From contig MU130553.1 in NCBI GenBank assembly GCA_015039465.1, forward strand, positions 585,676 through 649,675: a stretch of DNA of 64,000 nt, in the 5' to 3' direction. This DNA comes from Phlegmacium glaucopus (lineage: Eukaryota > Basidiomycota > Agaricomycetes > Agaricales > Cortinariaceae). The notes beneath the pieces are model-generated. The model saw nothing but the letters and a program-made list of their open reading frames with translations, had not been told where the DNA came from and did not search any database. The translations under genes and the position numbers were made by a program. This document shows, in pieces, positions 10,652 to 23,720 of this stretch (positions within the stretch are counted from its first letter, which is position 1; each line of letters starts with the position of its first letter).

Positions 10652-13146
10652 ATGCCTCGTTTAATTATGGTGCCGACAACATTGCAAACTTTACCAGTCG
10701 AGCTCATATGCTATATTTTTGCCAACTTAGAGATCGCTGATCTCCTGACATGCTCAACAGTAGGACTCATTGATTGCCTTTTTTCAACATTTGTATGGCT
10801 AATGAATGGCACTTAGGTCACTAAAACTCTTAGGAAAATTATCACGGATTCTTCTCGATTACAATACACCATTGAGCTTGCGAAATATCGCATGGTTTCT
10901 CTTCTTCCGGCATCTGCCTCGCCCCCACTCGCGACACGATTAAGATTGCTTCGCGATCGAGAAAGGGCGTGGAAACACGTAGACTGGAAGAAAAGACACA
11001 CATTAAAGCTCCCGCCTACCGGCTCTGTTTACGAATTTGTGGGTGGATTGTATGGAAATGGAAGAGAGGACGACAGTCGGGTTACAGCATCTATCTCCTT
11101 TCTGGAATTGCCTTCCACAGACGCCCTGTTCCTCGGTCAACCACCCCATGAGTTACAAACGTGGACCCATTCAATGGCAGACGTAGCAATAGTTGATTTC
11201 ACAATGGATCCTTCTCAAGACCTTCTTGTTCTCGTAGCGCTGGCACCTGCAGAGTGGGTTGTTCACGCTTCAGCTATCTTAATCCACACTAAAGCTATCA
11301 ACGCACCACTAGGGAAGGATACGTATATGAATTACACCTCCGCTCCATCAAAACAAACCAGCCTCATCCTAAGGCGCCATTACCTATGCTACCGTGCTTA
11401 TTCCAGCAAGAGACAGTCCCACCAACCTTGGAAGTTATGGCAGCTATTCGCGTCCAAGTTGCTGGGAATATGGTTGCATTACTTATAAAAGAGATCCATG
11501 AGACGACTGGTGCACACTTGGAAATTTGGAATTGGGAAAATAGCCCGCAATTCTCTGTGCGTTTTTGTTTCGTCTTACCTTACTACGTCCATTAATATTC
11601 TCCGCAGTGTTCTTTGGCAAGTGTAGATGAGATTGATGACTTCACGTTTTTAACGCACAACTCTTTTCTCCTTGTTCGGCCCACCGGTCGCTTTGAAGTT
11701 TACACGTTCGCGGAGCCCGTTAGCTCTTCAACAACGCCCTACATCAAAGCTACCTACGGGTTCCCTGCCCTTTCTGATGGCTACATATACTGGTACATCT
11801 CTATGAGCAGCAATCCAGCCCCTGGATATGTACCACGTTCGCGATCTGACATAGATCGCAATAATGCGATACCTGGAGGCAACAGGCAGTTGTACTATCC
11901 AAACCCGGATGAACGTATACATGCTTGCTGTTTATACATCTTCAAACCAACTGGAGAGGAGGACCAAAATCACCATGATGTACATTCTTTTGTGTTCTTC
12001 TTGAACATTCAGACCCTATTAAATCCACCGGCAGAATGGCTGGTGAAAAAACCCTCGCCTTTTTTTAATAATAATAGTCATTCAGCCACCACTCCGACCA
12101 CCAGAAGGACTGCAAGGAATAGCGCGGCTATGGACACTGGTTCGGACTCCAGTTCAAGTAGCTTTTCGACAAGTTCGTCTCCTGTTGCACCTCCGAATTC
12201 TCCCACATTGCCCTCGTCGTCCTCATCATTATTTACCCCTGTATATCCGCCTTTTCCGACCTTCAATCACTTTCCTACACATCCCTCCAACCCTATACCT
12301 CCTGTCCATTCGACCCCTTCTTTAAGCCCTTCTTCGACATCGTCCAGTCGTCGGTCAGGATCTTCACGCACTTCAGTCGCATCTTTGTCCGCAGGCGTTT
12401 TCGTCCCTTGGGAAGTTTGGGGGCCGCAGAGTACGCGTTGGTTTGAAGAGTGTCTCAGCACAGATTGGCAGCATGCTATATATGGGTTAAGGACGGTAGA
12501 GAGCATCTGTTATACAAAGCGGAGAGGCCTTAACTTTACCACCACCCGCCCTCCCCCCCCTGCTACACAGCCAGGAAATCCATCAAAGTCCAATGGTACT
12601 ACCTCAAATAAACCCATCTATAAATCAGTGATGGTTCAGGCTACTGAAGGACCGACTTCAGCCATGGCAGTGAATTCCGCAGAAGAGTCCGTCACTACAA
12701 GTGATCAACTGCCTTCTACCCAGGAAGACAGCCCAAACGAAGAAAGCGAGGATAGCCAAGTTGCAAATGCTTTCCTAGGGGAACGCAACTTTCTGCGTAT
12801 AAGGGATTTCAACCCTTACTCCTTCACAAGGGTATCTGAGCCAGACACTTCGAACGGGAAGGGCAAGCACAAGGCACGTTGGCGCGCCCCTCGACTGGTG
12901 ACCGAAACTTCAAAGACATCTGTGAAAGGTGTATTCACTCGCGACATCGAGAGTTCGCTACCTTACATGGAAGTGATTAGCGAGGATGCTTTTGAAGTGA
13001 CGGATGTTATGATGGACGATTGTAGATTGTTATTATTGCAGGTTCGTTTTTTTTTTTTTGGGCTCAGTTATGATTAACGGATGCAATGACTTTTTTAGCG
13101 TGGCCAAGGTGGAAAACTCAATCGTGTAGAAGTTCTCATGATGTAA
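10652..13146 (+). CDS. F-box-like protein, agaricomycete family
   Basis: Exon 1 (10652-10759) encodes an F-box core, QTLPVELICYIFANLEIADL, and splices to VTKTLRKIITDSSRLQYTIE, a spacing typical of large basidiomycete F-box families that recruit substrates to SCF ubiquitin ligase. Further exons carry the family's propeller-like text: FVGGLYGNG, MADVAIVDFTMDPSQDLLVL, VQVAGNMVALLIKEIHETTG, LEIWNWENSPQF, then LASVDEIDDFTFLTHNSFLL. A long Ser/Pro/Thr-rich insertion follows (residues coded by about 12,080-12,400), then FVPWEVWGPQSTRWFEECLS. The last intron (poly-T, ending TTTTTTAG) leads to RGQGGKLNRVEVLMM and TAA. Between about 11,260 and 11,362 the two open frames do not join by a typical intron, so a frameshift or a misread intron is possible there. 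Confidence 0.75.
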
Positions 13147-13286
13147 CAGTGTCATCAATTCTTTCTCTCTCTCACCTTCAAGATCATTGTGATCAGGCTC
13201 GTACATTTATATAATATGTATAGTTGACTAGAGGTATTGGAATATACAGTGCCCATGCATCTGATCATAATTGCTTAGATCCGAGC

Positions 13287-13385
13287 ATCTCAATATCCCA
13301 TACTTCCTTCCATGATTTCATCAGTAACCAAATTCTTTTATCAAAGCACTATCTTGACCCATCTGCTTCACATACATCTGGCACT
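13287..13385 (+). pseudogene. NACHT-family NLR relic
   Basis: About 33 codons reading SFHDFISNQILLSKHYLDPS closely match the segment ASFYDFISNQILSTKHYLDP in the intact NLR gene near 57.1 kb. That motif lies C-terminal to the NACHT domain in many agaricomycete NACHT proteins. Nothing recognisable flanks it, so it is a small orphan fragment of a once larger gene, lying just past the C-terminus of the dihydrouridine synthase gene. Confidence 0.7.
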
Positions 13386-13492
13386 TCAGTAGATGACCGT
13401 AACTTAAAAGGTTTTACGCAAATATAAGTGTTGAACGTTGGATCTTTACTACCTAGCGACGATGAATATGATCTCAGAATATGCATATGTAC

Positions 13493-14760
13493 TCAGAAGC
13501 GCAAGTCTAGGTCATTTTTGAATATATTTCTTTCCATTTCTTCAGCTGAGCTTTCATCAACTTCTGTGTGTCTTGGAAGTCGACCTCGCCACTTTTCCAT
13601 TTTAAACCTGAGCAAAAAGTCGATTGAATCTATAGTGTCCCTCGTTCGCAAAGCGGCTCGGAACTTTGGAAACCAAGGTCGCCGACCACTGAAATAAAGG
13701 TCCAATTACTCAGCACCTTCGCGTCCAAAGGAAAACTTCCTACCATTGGAATTCTATGAAATGCCGAATGTGTGTTTGGATCGTCGAAATTGCTGTACCA
13801 GGATATTCTCTACAGATACTCAGATATTCTAGGGAGATGCTGACAGGATCCGGGACAGTACCCATAAATAGACTGTTAAAAATTCGGTGTTCATTCAGGT
13901 TGTCGGTGTAATACAGAGAATAAAACCACCATGGGTTTCCAAGAAGGGTTTCCCCCACCATAAGTCCATCGGCCCCCGTGAAATCTAAATTTTCTTGCAA
14001 ATCTTTGAAGCCACGTACATTTCCATTACTGATCACCGGGACTCGTAGATTATCTTTAAGTCTTTTGACTTCGTTCAAGTCTGCAGCACCTTGGCGTCGT
14101 CGGCGAGCAGAAACTGTGCGAGCATGCAAGGTGATCCAGGCGGCGCCTGATGCTTCAATGCGCTGGGCAAGCTCAAGAGTTTTGTGCGAGGGTTGACAAA
14201 GCCTTAGCTTGGCCGAAACGGGGACAGTGAACGAACTTGACATGGCAGAAACTAAGATGCTTCAATTTGGAACGAGCTAGAACAGCAGTACAGTCCTAGA
14301 CACACCAAGATCTTGAACCAATGGCCAGTCATTCTGCCCAAGTAGGTAAGCACCAAAGTGACCTCCTTTGGCTCCATCTTGAGGACATCCCAGATTGAGA
14401 TCTGTTCAATTCGTCATTTCTTGATCATAATAAAAACGTACGCTTTCAGCTCAGCTCACCGATAGCATCGCAATATCCCTGTAATTTACGCCCAGCTTGG
14501 ACAATGACGTCTGGGTTATTACCACATAATTGTGCAACGACAGGTCGTTCGAAATTTCCTGAGCCGGCTGTCCCAGAACTAAGATCACGGATATGATATT
14601 CCAGATACTGTTGGTCATTCAAAAGCGAGTGAGGATTGTACATCTGAGTATACGCGACGGTCGCCCCGTATCGTCGTACAAGTATTCGAAATGGAAGATC
14701 TGACTGATTGACCATCGGCGCAGCAATCCATTTCAAATCGATTTCTGGCAAGGCTGCCAT
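13493..14760 (-). CDS. DUS1: tRNA-dihydrouridine synthase, Dus1-like
   Basis: FMN-dependent enzyme that reduces uridine to dihydrouridine in the tRNA D-loop (Dus1 acts on U16/U17) using NAD(P)H. The start MAALPEIDLKWIAAPMVNQS gives the conserved PMV-QS-LPFR motif, followed by RYGATVAYTQM. ERPVVAQLCGNNPD comes next, then, after a splice, the DLNLGCPQ-type catalytic-loop region. The C-terminal half of the TIM barrel is clear: VPVSAKLRLC, WITLHARTVSARRRRQGAAD, VPVISNGNVRGFKDLQ and the phosphate-binding TGADGLMVGETLLGNPW. The final exon ends RPWFPKFRAALRTRDTID...MEKWRGR. Several short introns interrupt it. Dus1 is favoured over Dus4 by the N-terminal region and by the phosphate-loop context, but the subfamily is inferred by eye. 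Confidence 0.8.
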
Positions 14761-17700
14761 TACTCTTGAGCAAATACATGAAACGCTTAACTGCAGACTG
14801 GTCGAGCAAGAGCATATACCAATTTATTACGTAATAAATATTGTGTAGCACGTGAACTCAAGTTGATCTTCTTTGGAAATTCCACTGGCAACGGAACCCA
14901 CCTTCAGTTTCTCAAGAATCCCGGTCAGGACTCAGCTTGGCGGGATATACTTATGACGATTTATGTTAACGCCATCGCAACAATCCAATGGGGTCGGAGC
15001 AGGGAGACGGCTTCCCTGAGCTTCAGCACAGGTCCTGCCTAACATCTTCCCTTTTTCGAACCCACATGCTGCTGCATCCTGTTTTCCCACTCATATGTTC
15101 TCCTTTCGGCGACTGGGAGTTTCACGCTTGAAAGCTTGACCGGTGACCGGTGACCGGTTGACCTTGGAACGGTCATCTCGCTGACGCCGCATCCACGTTA
15201 GTCCTAAAGCTCATCTAACTTACCAGTGCTTATAGCCTAGATAAATGTACGGTCATTATATCCTCCTGGCTTTTTCTTCACGTCAACTACAGGTCTAGAC
15301 CCAAAGTGGTTGATGTCTTTGTAAAACATTGTAAAGCATCACCAAACGGGAAACGTTTTACTTCACGTTTCATATATCCTATTCTCAAAATCTTGCTTTC
15401 CGGCGACAGACTTGCACGTTGGCTTTCGGTCAGGCATTCTATCTGGACTCATGTGCTATCTCATAACTATTTATCTTCGATGGGAAGGATGACTTAGGTT
15501 TGAGCACTTGAATGTGTCGTTTAGCTAAATGGGGAAAGTCTCCAGTCAGGAACACCCCGAACTTCCTCATTTTTTTCTAACATGTCTTATACCTCCTTCT
15601 CCATATAAGTAGCAACAGCAAGTTATGGCATTTAAATTGCTATTCATTTTGGTCATGAGCTGAATTTTTATCATTACTGCGAGCTTGCGGAATGTGTCAA
15701 CAATTAAGATCTCTATCCATGTACGCCTCTTCATCTTTTCGAGGTAGATGACTGACAACCAAATTCCAGAAGCAGTTCTGTATTGCCCGCGGTTGCGCGG
15801 AAACGCTCTATCAATGACAGTTATTCATCATGTCGTTGTCAGATCTTGGACTACTCCTAGGTACTCCAACCTGCTTTAGCCGCTCACCACGGAAGCCCTA
15901 AGGGATCGTAAAGCAGACATAGCAACTCTGTAATGCCGATACAAATGTGCGGCCTGATATTACTTTTTCTGGGTAGAACATTACATAAATTTGTCAGAAA
16001 CAAAATAATCAATGGCCGGAGATCATCCCACATACGAGACCTGCAGAGGATCGTGTGATATCCTGAATCAGATTATCAGTAAGAGCAAAAATCACTTGCT
16101 ATACGTGGCATGCAACTGAAACTCTTCGCTGTCGACGATATATTTATTCTAGTATGGAGCAAACAAAGAGCTTTCTGCTATACTACTTGTACTAGTAGTC
16201 TTGTAGTGTGCGGAGCACTGAGCACCTGATCGTATTGATTTTCAACTGGACTGTCAGACCACAACTACCCTTCTGACCCTCGAACATATGTTATTGTATT
16301 GGAAATTTCAGGTTCCTCCGGCTTTCATCATAAGTAACGGCATTTATCACATGAGTGTTATCAGATGCGCAAGTTCATGCATTCAGTGGAATTAACCACA
16401 TCGGGTCATCCCAATCTCTGGACTTGATCGTCCCATACTTACTGGCGTGAACGCTCTCACCAAGCTCTCAGAACAACGGCAGTGTAGGCGGTTGTATGCC
16501 TTTCTCCGCCGAGATCGATGTATAGACAGTGCGTCGAACAAAATCTCTCAAAAATCTGAAGTTTAGCATACTAGCATTGCAGACTTGTTAAAGAGTTACG
16601 AGTCAGCGACTTAGCGCTTGACATGTGAGTCTCCTGTTCCGAATATTTTATTTGCATCATTTCCTTTGATCTTTTCTCATCCGGCTGAGAGTTCTTTGAG
16701 CTCCACCGGCGAGATCCGATACCTAGCCTTGCTCGCTCAACTACCGCGGTGTGAGTACCGAACCTGCCATCTCTTTCGTGGTTGGTCCGAGTCTCTCCCC
16801 CCTGGCCCGAGGTATCTGACACCTGAAACAGCTCCAAGGCTTAATTTATTCACTAACTTTAAGTGCTAAGGTCTTCATGTCCTTCCATGAGTTTCATTCT
16901 CATCAGAGACGTTAGCGTTTAACGGCTCCGTTAATGGCTGCCCTTTATCAGTAATAACGTCCTAGTATTACGGTGTGGGAGAAAGTCACCGGACGATCAC
17001 CTTCCTGTTACTCAGGATGGCCCCTAGGTTTCGGCTCGACTTTTCAATCATTTATAGGTACCCTTTCTACATAGACTCCTACAGATCGTTCCCGGCCCTT
17101 AGGGTTGAGTTATTATTCGCATTAAGCTTTTTTTTGAGCGCTAGTACTCTGTTCCCCGTAGCGCCAGACTGTGTTTAACGGGAATCATGAAAGCAACCCT
17201 AAGCAACCCCCCTACATTTGAAATAGCAAGACCGTGGAACCCAAGACCACTGCCACGATTTGTCTTGTGGATATCGGTCCGATAGAGGTTATATTATTGG
17301 GCCGTGTGTTTGAAGGTTATTGGATGGAAAAGCTTCCACGGCACCACCGTAAATTTTTCCACCGGCGTCTTCGTCGATAAGATGGAAAAAAGAAACCTGC
17401 ATGTGCCTATAATTTTGGAAGGAAGCGGTGGAAGTGGACTTGTCATATACAATTTGGTTATCACCGATGGTAGATTATCTCCATCCCGAAGGATGATCTT
17501 TTCTTGGTCAATTTAAATTTTGGGAGGGTTTGGATCTAAGTGAGAATAGGAATAGGATCCAGGTAGCCTAAGCCTATTGGAAGCCTCTCGAAGAACGAAT
17601 AAGGTACGAAGGTCGTTTTGCAATCAGCAATCTCATGCGGGAGAATATGCACATCTGAGAACCGGTGAGTCACTGCGCGACCATCCGTACATGAGCTTAT

Positions 17701-20700
17701 GTTTTTCCAACAAAAAAAAATTAAGGCACTCCCGGATCCCAGAGTTTGCACATGACTCGGACTGGATAATATGATACGCTACCGTTGAGAACACTTGGGT
17801 CTACGTACGGTTAAATGACATTACATCAATGAGACAAACAATGGCTGACTTCGCATTGACATTTGGCGTTTATGTTTAATACACAGGCATTCTTGCGATG
17901 ATTTCCCGTAGGTAAGGAATGACCATCCGGTAAGAAGACATCGGTATGAACTGCCTTTTTTGCCTTTTTGGATCTTGACCACGGGGCCCATCTCTCTCAA
18001 GAGGTCCGGTGGACAATAGTAAAAGTGAGGATGACACCTAATTTCCCGGAACAGTTACTAGGGCCCCACTCCAAGGCCTGGGTATCCAAGCCACGCGATG
18101 CTTCGAGCCAAGATTAACGGAAGTGAGAGAGAGAGAGACAAATGCGTCAGTACACGCATGCAAAAGCGGCTTCACCCCAAATATTAATATGGAGCCAGCT
18201 CGAAATGGAGGTTAGAGGAATTATTTTTAGCGGGATTTCAGCCGATGTGGAAAATTATGGTACCAAAGTATTAAATTATGTACATAAACGGACTATTTAT
18301 TTTGTCATTAGATCCTGTGACAAAATTTTAGGTATTTTGGGGCAAAAAACCCATAAATAAATTTCCCCCAAAGTAAGCCAATGAAATGTGCTGAGCTGTT
18401 TGACTTTGGTCTACAACAAAACAAAATGAATCGAAAAAATAACATCTGCTCTTGTGCTAGATTGAATCGGACAAACGGGTTCGCGAGGTATTATTGTTAT
18501 CAAATATTTACCTTGAGAGGCAATTACTAAAGCCTACTAACGCTAGTAAACTTCAAATTACCATATGGATCTCCATATCATGAATTATGATGCAGGGGCA
18601 TTAAAATTTGGCACATACATACCCAGTACATACCCCTGTCAAGCGGTCGGATTCCGGATGCTTGGCTCTTCTCTGGCATCCTCAATTCTCAATTAGTTTC
18701 ATCGAACTTGTGGCGCCGGATACCGGAAAGCCAGTAACCCATAGATTGCCTTGAAACAGCTTGAAACTGTTCCGTACTATAGCTCATGTAAATTATAATT
18801 ATAGACGTGGCCTCAGCTCGGCTGATCGATTTAATTCTTCATGATTTGCGTTTACATGCAGAAAGGAGAAAATAATTTTTCGACAATAGTGGCTCTGGTT
18901 GATCATGATCATTTGTCGATGATTAAATTTGGTGATCGGGACCAGGATATGGGAATAGATATAGGTCAAATCTTGCGCTCCTAAGGGTGTAACCCCTCTG
19001 GACTCGGGCTTACTCGGGGAGTGTTCATTATTGGTTCATTAATCATTATTCAAAAGCTGTTCCAATCTCCATACTTTCTCACCGATGTTGGCCTATACAT
19101 CAGGTTCGTGGCGCACCGCGCCACAAGGCTCACACTTGTCGAGATAAAGTTGTCAATTTAATATATCCCTGATTTTCAGAAAAGTTAGTAACAGTCTCTC
19201 CTACTTAAATGAGAGTAAACTTATTACGCAAGTATCGCGCAAACAACGCAGTCGCTTCATGTAACAAGGACAATCCTTTGCCTCAACCAATTTTGAGGAA
19301 TCAGAGCGGATCAGAGGTGAATTCATAGTTAAAACTGTAAAACATTGCATCCATCTGTGCATCAGCAAGTTCTGTCTGTGATTTGACCCCTTTTAACTCA
19401 AATAAGCTTAGTTTATAGACTTTAGTAGGTACATCTAAAAATAATTATCTCCTTCAAATCTGTATTTAAGAAAGCTGCTATCAGGCCAAGACGAGCAAGG
19501 GCGGCGAGATAGGGCCATCCATAAAAGGAGGTGATTTGTAATCAGGTTAGGGGTACTACGAAAAGGCTTTATCAGGTTCAGCTTGTCCACTATCTGCTTT
19601 AGACTGCTTCGGCAGATTACGCACTGCATGATTACTCACCAATTCACTCACTAATTTATTTTTTTGTACCCTTGATCGACGTTCTGGTAAATTTCAATGT
19701 CCAAACGCCTCCAAACGCCTGGGCCGGCCCGTTGTCTTTTTCATTTTCATTCCATTCTTATATTGCGTTCACCCGTTGCCGTTGCCGGCCCTGCGATATA
19801 TATATGGCGCTGGCAACTGGTGGGAGCTGGTGGGCCGTGATAGCTCTTTCGGGTCCTTTTTTGATCTCCTCCTGTCAATTGAGGTCTGAGGCAGTTATTG
19901 ATCAGGTCAGGAGACCGGGTGATGTATCAGCTAAACTTAGTACCAGCGGTAGATATTGGCTTAGATAGTGCAGATAGGTATTTAGACGTGATAGTATACT
20001 TCTTTGCCGTTTCCACATTGTGTCGCACCAGAACCCCTGCCGAATCCCTACTTTGTACTGCCATTAGTACTGGGGGCTTACCATTCGAGGAGCCTCCTTT
20101 ATGTCTCCTTTTTGGAACGACTATGTTGAACCTTCGAGGATAAAGTATTATTCATTGGTGATTCAGATTGCATTTGGAAACATGTAACTTTTTGACTTTA
20201 TAAATCCGACATTTGGCATTTAAATAGAGATCCATTCACTCGCAAGTCGCAGGCCGCAAGTAAAGTTGTTACTGGAACCTTCTAGAGCCTCAGCCTCGTC
20301 GTGCATGTAATATAAATGGCCAAAGAGATAATAATTAGTTAGACGTACAAGTGTCATGGTTTGTTACTCTGAAGTCTGTTGCTAGTGACCGTGGGCGCAA
20401 GTAGGGGATCCATCTCCGTCAGAGAGCCTTACGGATGAATCGTATACCCTGTTTTCATTACTTACACTTGAAACTCCTCCGACATTGATCAGCAGGTCAG
20501 GTAAAACATTCATCACAAGCGAGGGTGCCCTGGCGCACTGCTCATCAATAATATGAAAGGAACCCATGACATGCGAGGAGATTGACCGTAAACGGCCGCG
20601 AAAAACTCTTGAGTTGTCACCTACTCTGTCACGATTCCGCATGTTTCTGTACGGAATGGCAACGGAAATTCCGGAATGGGAGGGAATGGGACTTTATAAA

Positions 20701-21943
20701 TGACAAGGGCGTCAAGGAAAGCCCGAGATGGCAGTTAACATCGAGCTTGGTCTGACTAACCACATGACGAATCTTAATGGGCATGCCCGGTCTCTTGAAA
20801 GTAGTTAAGAGGAATAGAAAAGAGATATAAAGTTACACGCACAAAAAATTACAAAGACGTCGACAAAAAAAATGACTTCTTTGAGAAAAAGAACCAGAGC
20901 TGTTAACTCAGAAGCTGTCCGGTTAATAGTCTTCAGATAACGTTCGACAATAGAATACCGAGGAGAAGAAGAAGAAGTTATATGTCGGAAATTGGTGTGA
21001 AAAGCGGCAACCCGGTCAATCCCAAGGCTGTAAAGATAAATAAAATAAAAATTGTACCTAGAAAGCAATCACAAAATCCACCATAGGATACTGCCTGCAG
21101 GGCTGGAGTTGAATGTTGGTTGAACGAGTCAAGATAACGGTGTATGTGACACAGTGAGAGAGTTTTGGATAAACGTTGTTTCCGTCTGAGTCGATAAGTC
21201 TTTATAAGTACAAGGAGTTTCGCCTGCCAAGTACGTTCAAAAAAAACCCTCAAAAAAAAAAAACTCCGAGGTTGGCCCGCAGAGTATGTCACAACGTCTG
21301 TTATACGTTACTATCTTACCTAACAAAGGCCAAGTTGCTCTTGCACCTTCAACATGGCTGAACCCAAAACCTCTTTCGCATTTCGAAGCATGTGGAAAGC
21401 AAAAAATGATATTTTGCACGAATATTATACAAAATACACTATGGTATATGTTTTTTTGGCAAATAAAAAAGGTCCAGCTAAGAGTAGCAAGCGAGGAGAT
21501 GCAAGAAAAGTTTCTGGAAGTATTGGATAGGGAAGAGAGAAACGACGCCAAAGTCACTGAAAGACGTTATAACAAAAGAAGTCGAGTAAAATAAGTGCAC
21601 GTAGTAAAATCATAAAATATAGGTACACTACAAGGGACGATATCGATAAGCATGAAGGAGAATACAAAAAGGATTATTGGAAAAAGAGGATAATGATGAT
21701 GATTGGTGATGATGATGATGACACCGATATTATATGGAATCAACAGGGTTTCTAAATCGCGTCATGTGATGAGTGATGATCATGGAGGCAGATGTGATAT
21801 ATGAAAGGGGGGATGAGATGGGGGGGCACCGTGAATAATATTCTAAGTATAAGGTCAAAACCAAAAGGCATCCACGTCCACAGCCGAAAAAAAAAGGAGC
21901 ATGAGGGACAAAAAAGAGGGGGTTTAAAACGACACCGGTTTTT
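14761..21943. other. Gene-poor 7.2 kb
   Basis: No reading frame with a family motif on either strand, only AT-rich frames under about 105 codons. The stretch holds short simple repeats (a GA run near 18,126-18,140, GAT runs near 21,690-21,722) and a triple GACCGGT motif at 15,138. Sequence around 16.6-17.2 kb has a retroelement-like look, but no paired termini or coding domain could be shown. The final part includes the 3' flank of the MDR gene. Confidence 0.5.
15138..15158. repeat. Triple tandem heptamer GACCGGT
   Basis: Three head-to-tail copies of GACCGGT followed directly by TGACC. Each copy contains the palindrome ACCGGT. Such spacing could be a protein-binding cluster, but no gene model starts close by. 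Confidence 0.6.
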
Positions 21944-23374
21944 TTAAGCGCCAGATCCAACCATAATCTTCAATACCAACTCTCCCTTTTCATCCACTCC
22001 TTTTGCCAACATCTCAAAGGCTTTCTTTGTATCTGACAACCCAAATCTATGGGTCACCAATTTGCTCACCATCGTCCTCAACCCGCTTGATGAGGATGAT
22101 AGGAGGGCGAGCGCTTGTGGGTAGGTATCGGCGTAGCGGAATGAGCCGAGGATGTCGACTTCGCGAAGGGCGGCGGTGGAAAGTGGGAGGAGGGCTATAC
22201 GAGTGCCCATTCCGATGAGCATGACGCGGCCACCAGTTGTTGCTGTCTGTTGAGATGTATATGTCAGGGGAGAACGCGAAGGACAGGTCAAAAAGAAACT
22301 CACGAAAACGCTCATCTGAATGGCGCTTTCTGCACCCGTACATTCAAAAACGACATCGAAGCCATCCCTAGAGTCGAATGCTGCTAGAGCTGCGGCGGCG
22401 GCGTCTTTTGCTTTCTTGATTTGTTCTTCGGAGAAGGTTGGTGGTGTTGAGGCGGTGGCGGAAGCGGAAGGTATTGAGGTAGCATTGCCGTTGGTAGAAA
22501 TACCGTTAGTTCTGGGCGTCGATGATAACGGTGATGAAGATGTGTGAGAAGATGATGGTGATGGGGAAGGCAAGCAGTACACAGCATCAGCAAAACCGTG
22601 TTTCTTTGCGAATTCTAGTCTGACTGGGTTGATATCAACTGCGCAGACTCTTGAAGCGCCCGTGTGTTTGGCGAGAGCACATGCTAGGAGACCAATAGCA
22701 CCAACACCGTATACAAGGACTGATTGAGAAGGGGCTAGACCACACCGCCGAGAAGCGTGGATGACGACTGAGAGAGGTTCTGCGAGGGAGGCTTGGTCGA
22801 AGGTGCAAGAATCAGGCAAGCTAGGTGGCTTTGATTAAGCTTTGGAAAAGGGGGGGAGAAGGAAAGGAGACATACTGATGCAACACATGAGCAGGGTGAT
22901 TCATTTTAGTTTGCAAGGTGCCATCAACATGTGGATAAACGGCGGCGCTGCTACAAAACTTCATGCCTTTGCAGAGATTATATCTTCCTTTATCGCAAAA
23001 GTTGCAAGCACGGCAGTAGATACCAGCCTCGATGGCTACACGATCACCGATGACGAAATTTTTGACGCCGTTTCCGACTGCTGTGACGATACCGGCGGCT
23101 TCATGACCTAGGACCAGAGGTGAAGAGACGGTAAAATCGCCATTACGAGCGTTCATATAGTAATGGACTACAAGAGAAGATATTAGAGAGATTTTCAAGA
23201 TCAAAAGGGGGGCGGCATACGATCTGAACCACAAAGACCGGTTGAAACGACCTGGACCTGTACTTGACCTTGAGAAGGCAGCCATATCCTGCGTTCAGCT
23301 ATACGGATATCACGAGGACCATGAAGGACTGCTGCTGTTGAGTGAGCTATGATTGTAGAGGTAGCATGAGACAT
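21944..23374 (-). CDS. Zinc polyol/idonate dehydrogenase (MDR family)
   Basis: Zinc-dependent NAD(P)-linked medium-chain dehydrogenase oxidising a sugar alcohol or sugar acid in the cytosol. The ATG gives MSHATSTIIAHSTAAVLHGP; exon 1 ends VSTGLCGSD and splices to LHYYMNARNGDF, restoring the catalytic zinc motif GLCGSDLHYY. PLVLGHEAAGIV carries the His-Glu of the zinc site and GIYCRACNFCDKGRYNLC the four structural-zinc cysteines. VLVYGVGAIGLLACALAKHT is the Rossmann GxGxxG loop and CAVDINPVRLEFAKKHG follows. The text MKFCSSAAVYPHVDGTL resembles L-idonate 5-dehydrogenases as much as sorbitol dehydrogenases. An unusual Ser/Thr/Ala-rich insertion of about 60 residues sits inside the nucleotide-binding domain. 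It is transcribed divergently from an SDR, suggesting a shared pathway. The substrate cannot be fixed from sequence. Confidence 0.85.
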
Positions 23375-23720
23375 TGTTGTTTATGTGTGGGGTGTGCATT
23401 GGAGCAATTAGATTTCACCCCTTTTTATAATAAAATTTGGGCAAAGAGAAAACGAGAGATTTCTAGCAGTACAACGGGGGGCAACACAAGTACAACGGAC
23501 CGACACCCCCGCGCTCAGATTTGCCCCGTGCTCTCCAGATCGGGTTATCGGCATCTTCCCGATCCAAATTCCCCTTTAGGTTTGACAACATCGAGATCCC
23601 TCTTTTCAAATTTATTTATTTTACTTGAAACTAAATTATATTTTATATTTTCCATGGGATGTCGTACCGGCAATTCCGTCGCTCTTAATAACTCTGACAA
23701 TCGATACTCCTTCATCAAAA
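23375..23720. promoter_or_regulatory. Shared MDR/SDR divergent promoter region
   Basis: 346 bp separate the two ATGs. A TATAAAAAG box on the minus strand at 23,421-23,429 lies 47 bp upstream of the MDR start. On the SDR side the sequence is AT-rich (ATTATATTTTATATTTT near 23,633). A divergent pair with one small intergenic region is a plausible site for joint induction by the common substrate. Confidence 0.5.

Noticed and set aside
16560..17260. Possible solo LTR or retroelement leader
   Set aside because: TATA-like and GC-rich segments are present, but I found no paired terminal repeats, target duplication or coding domain.
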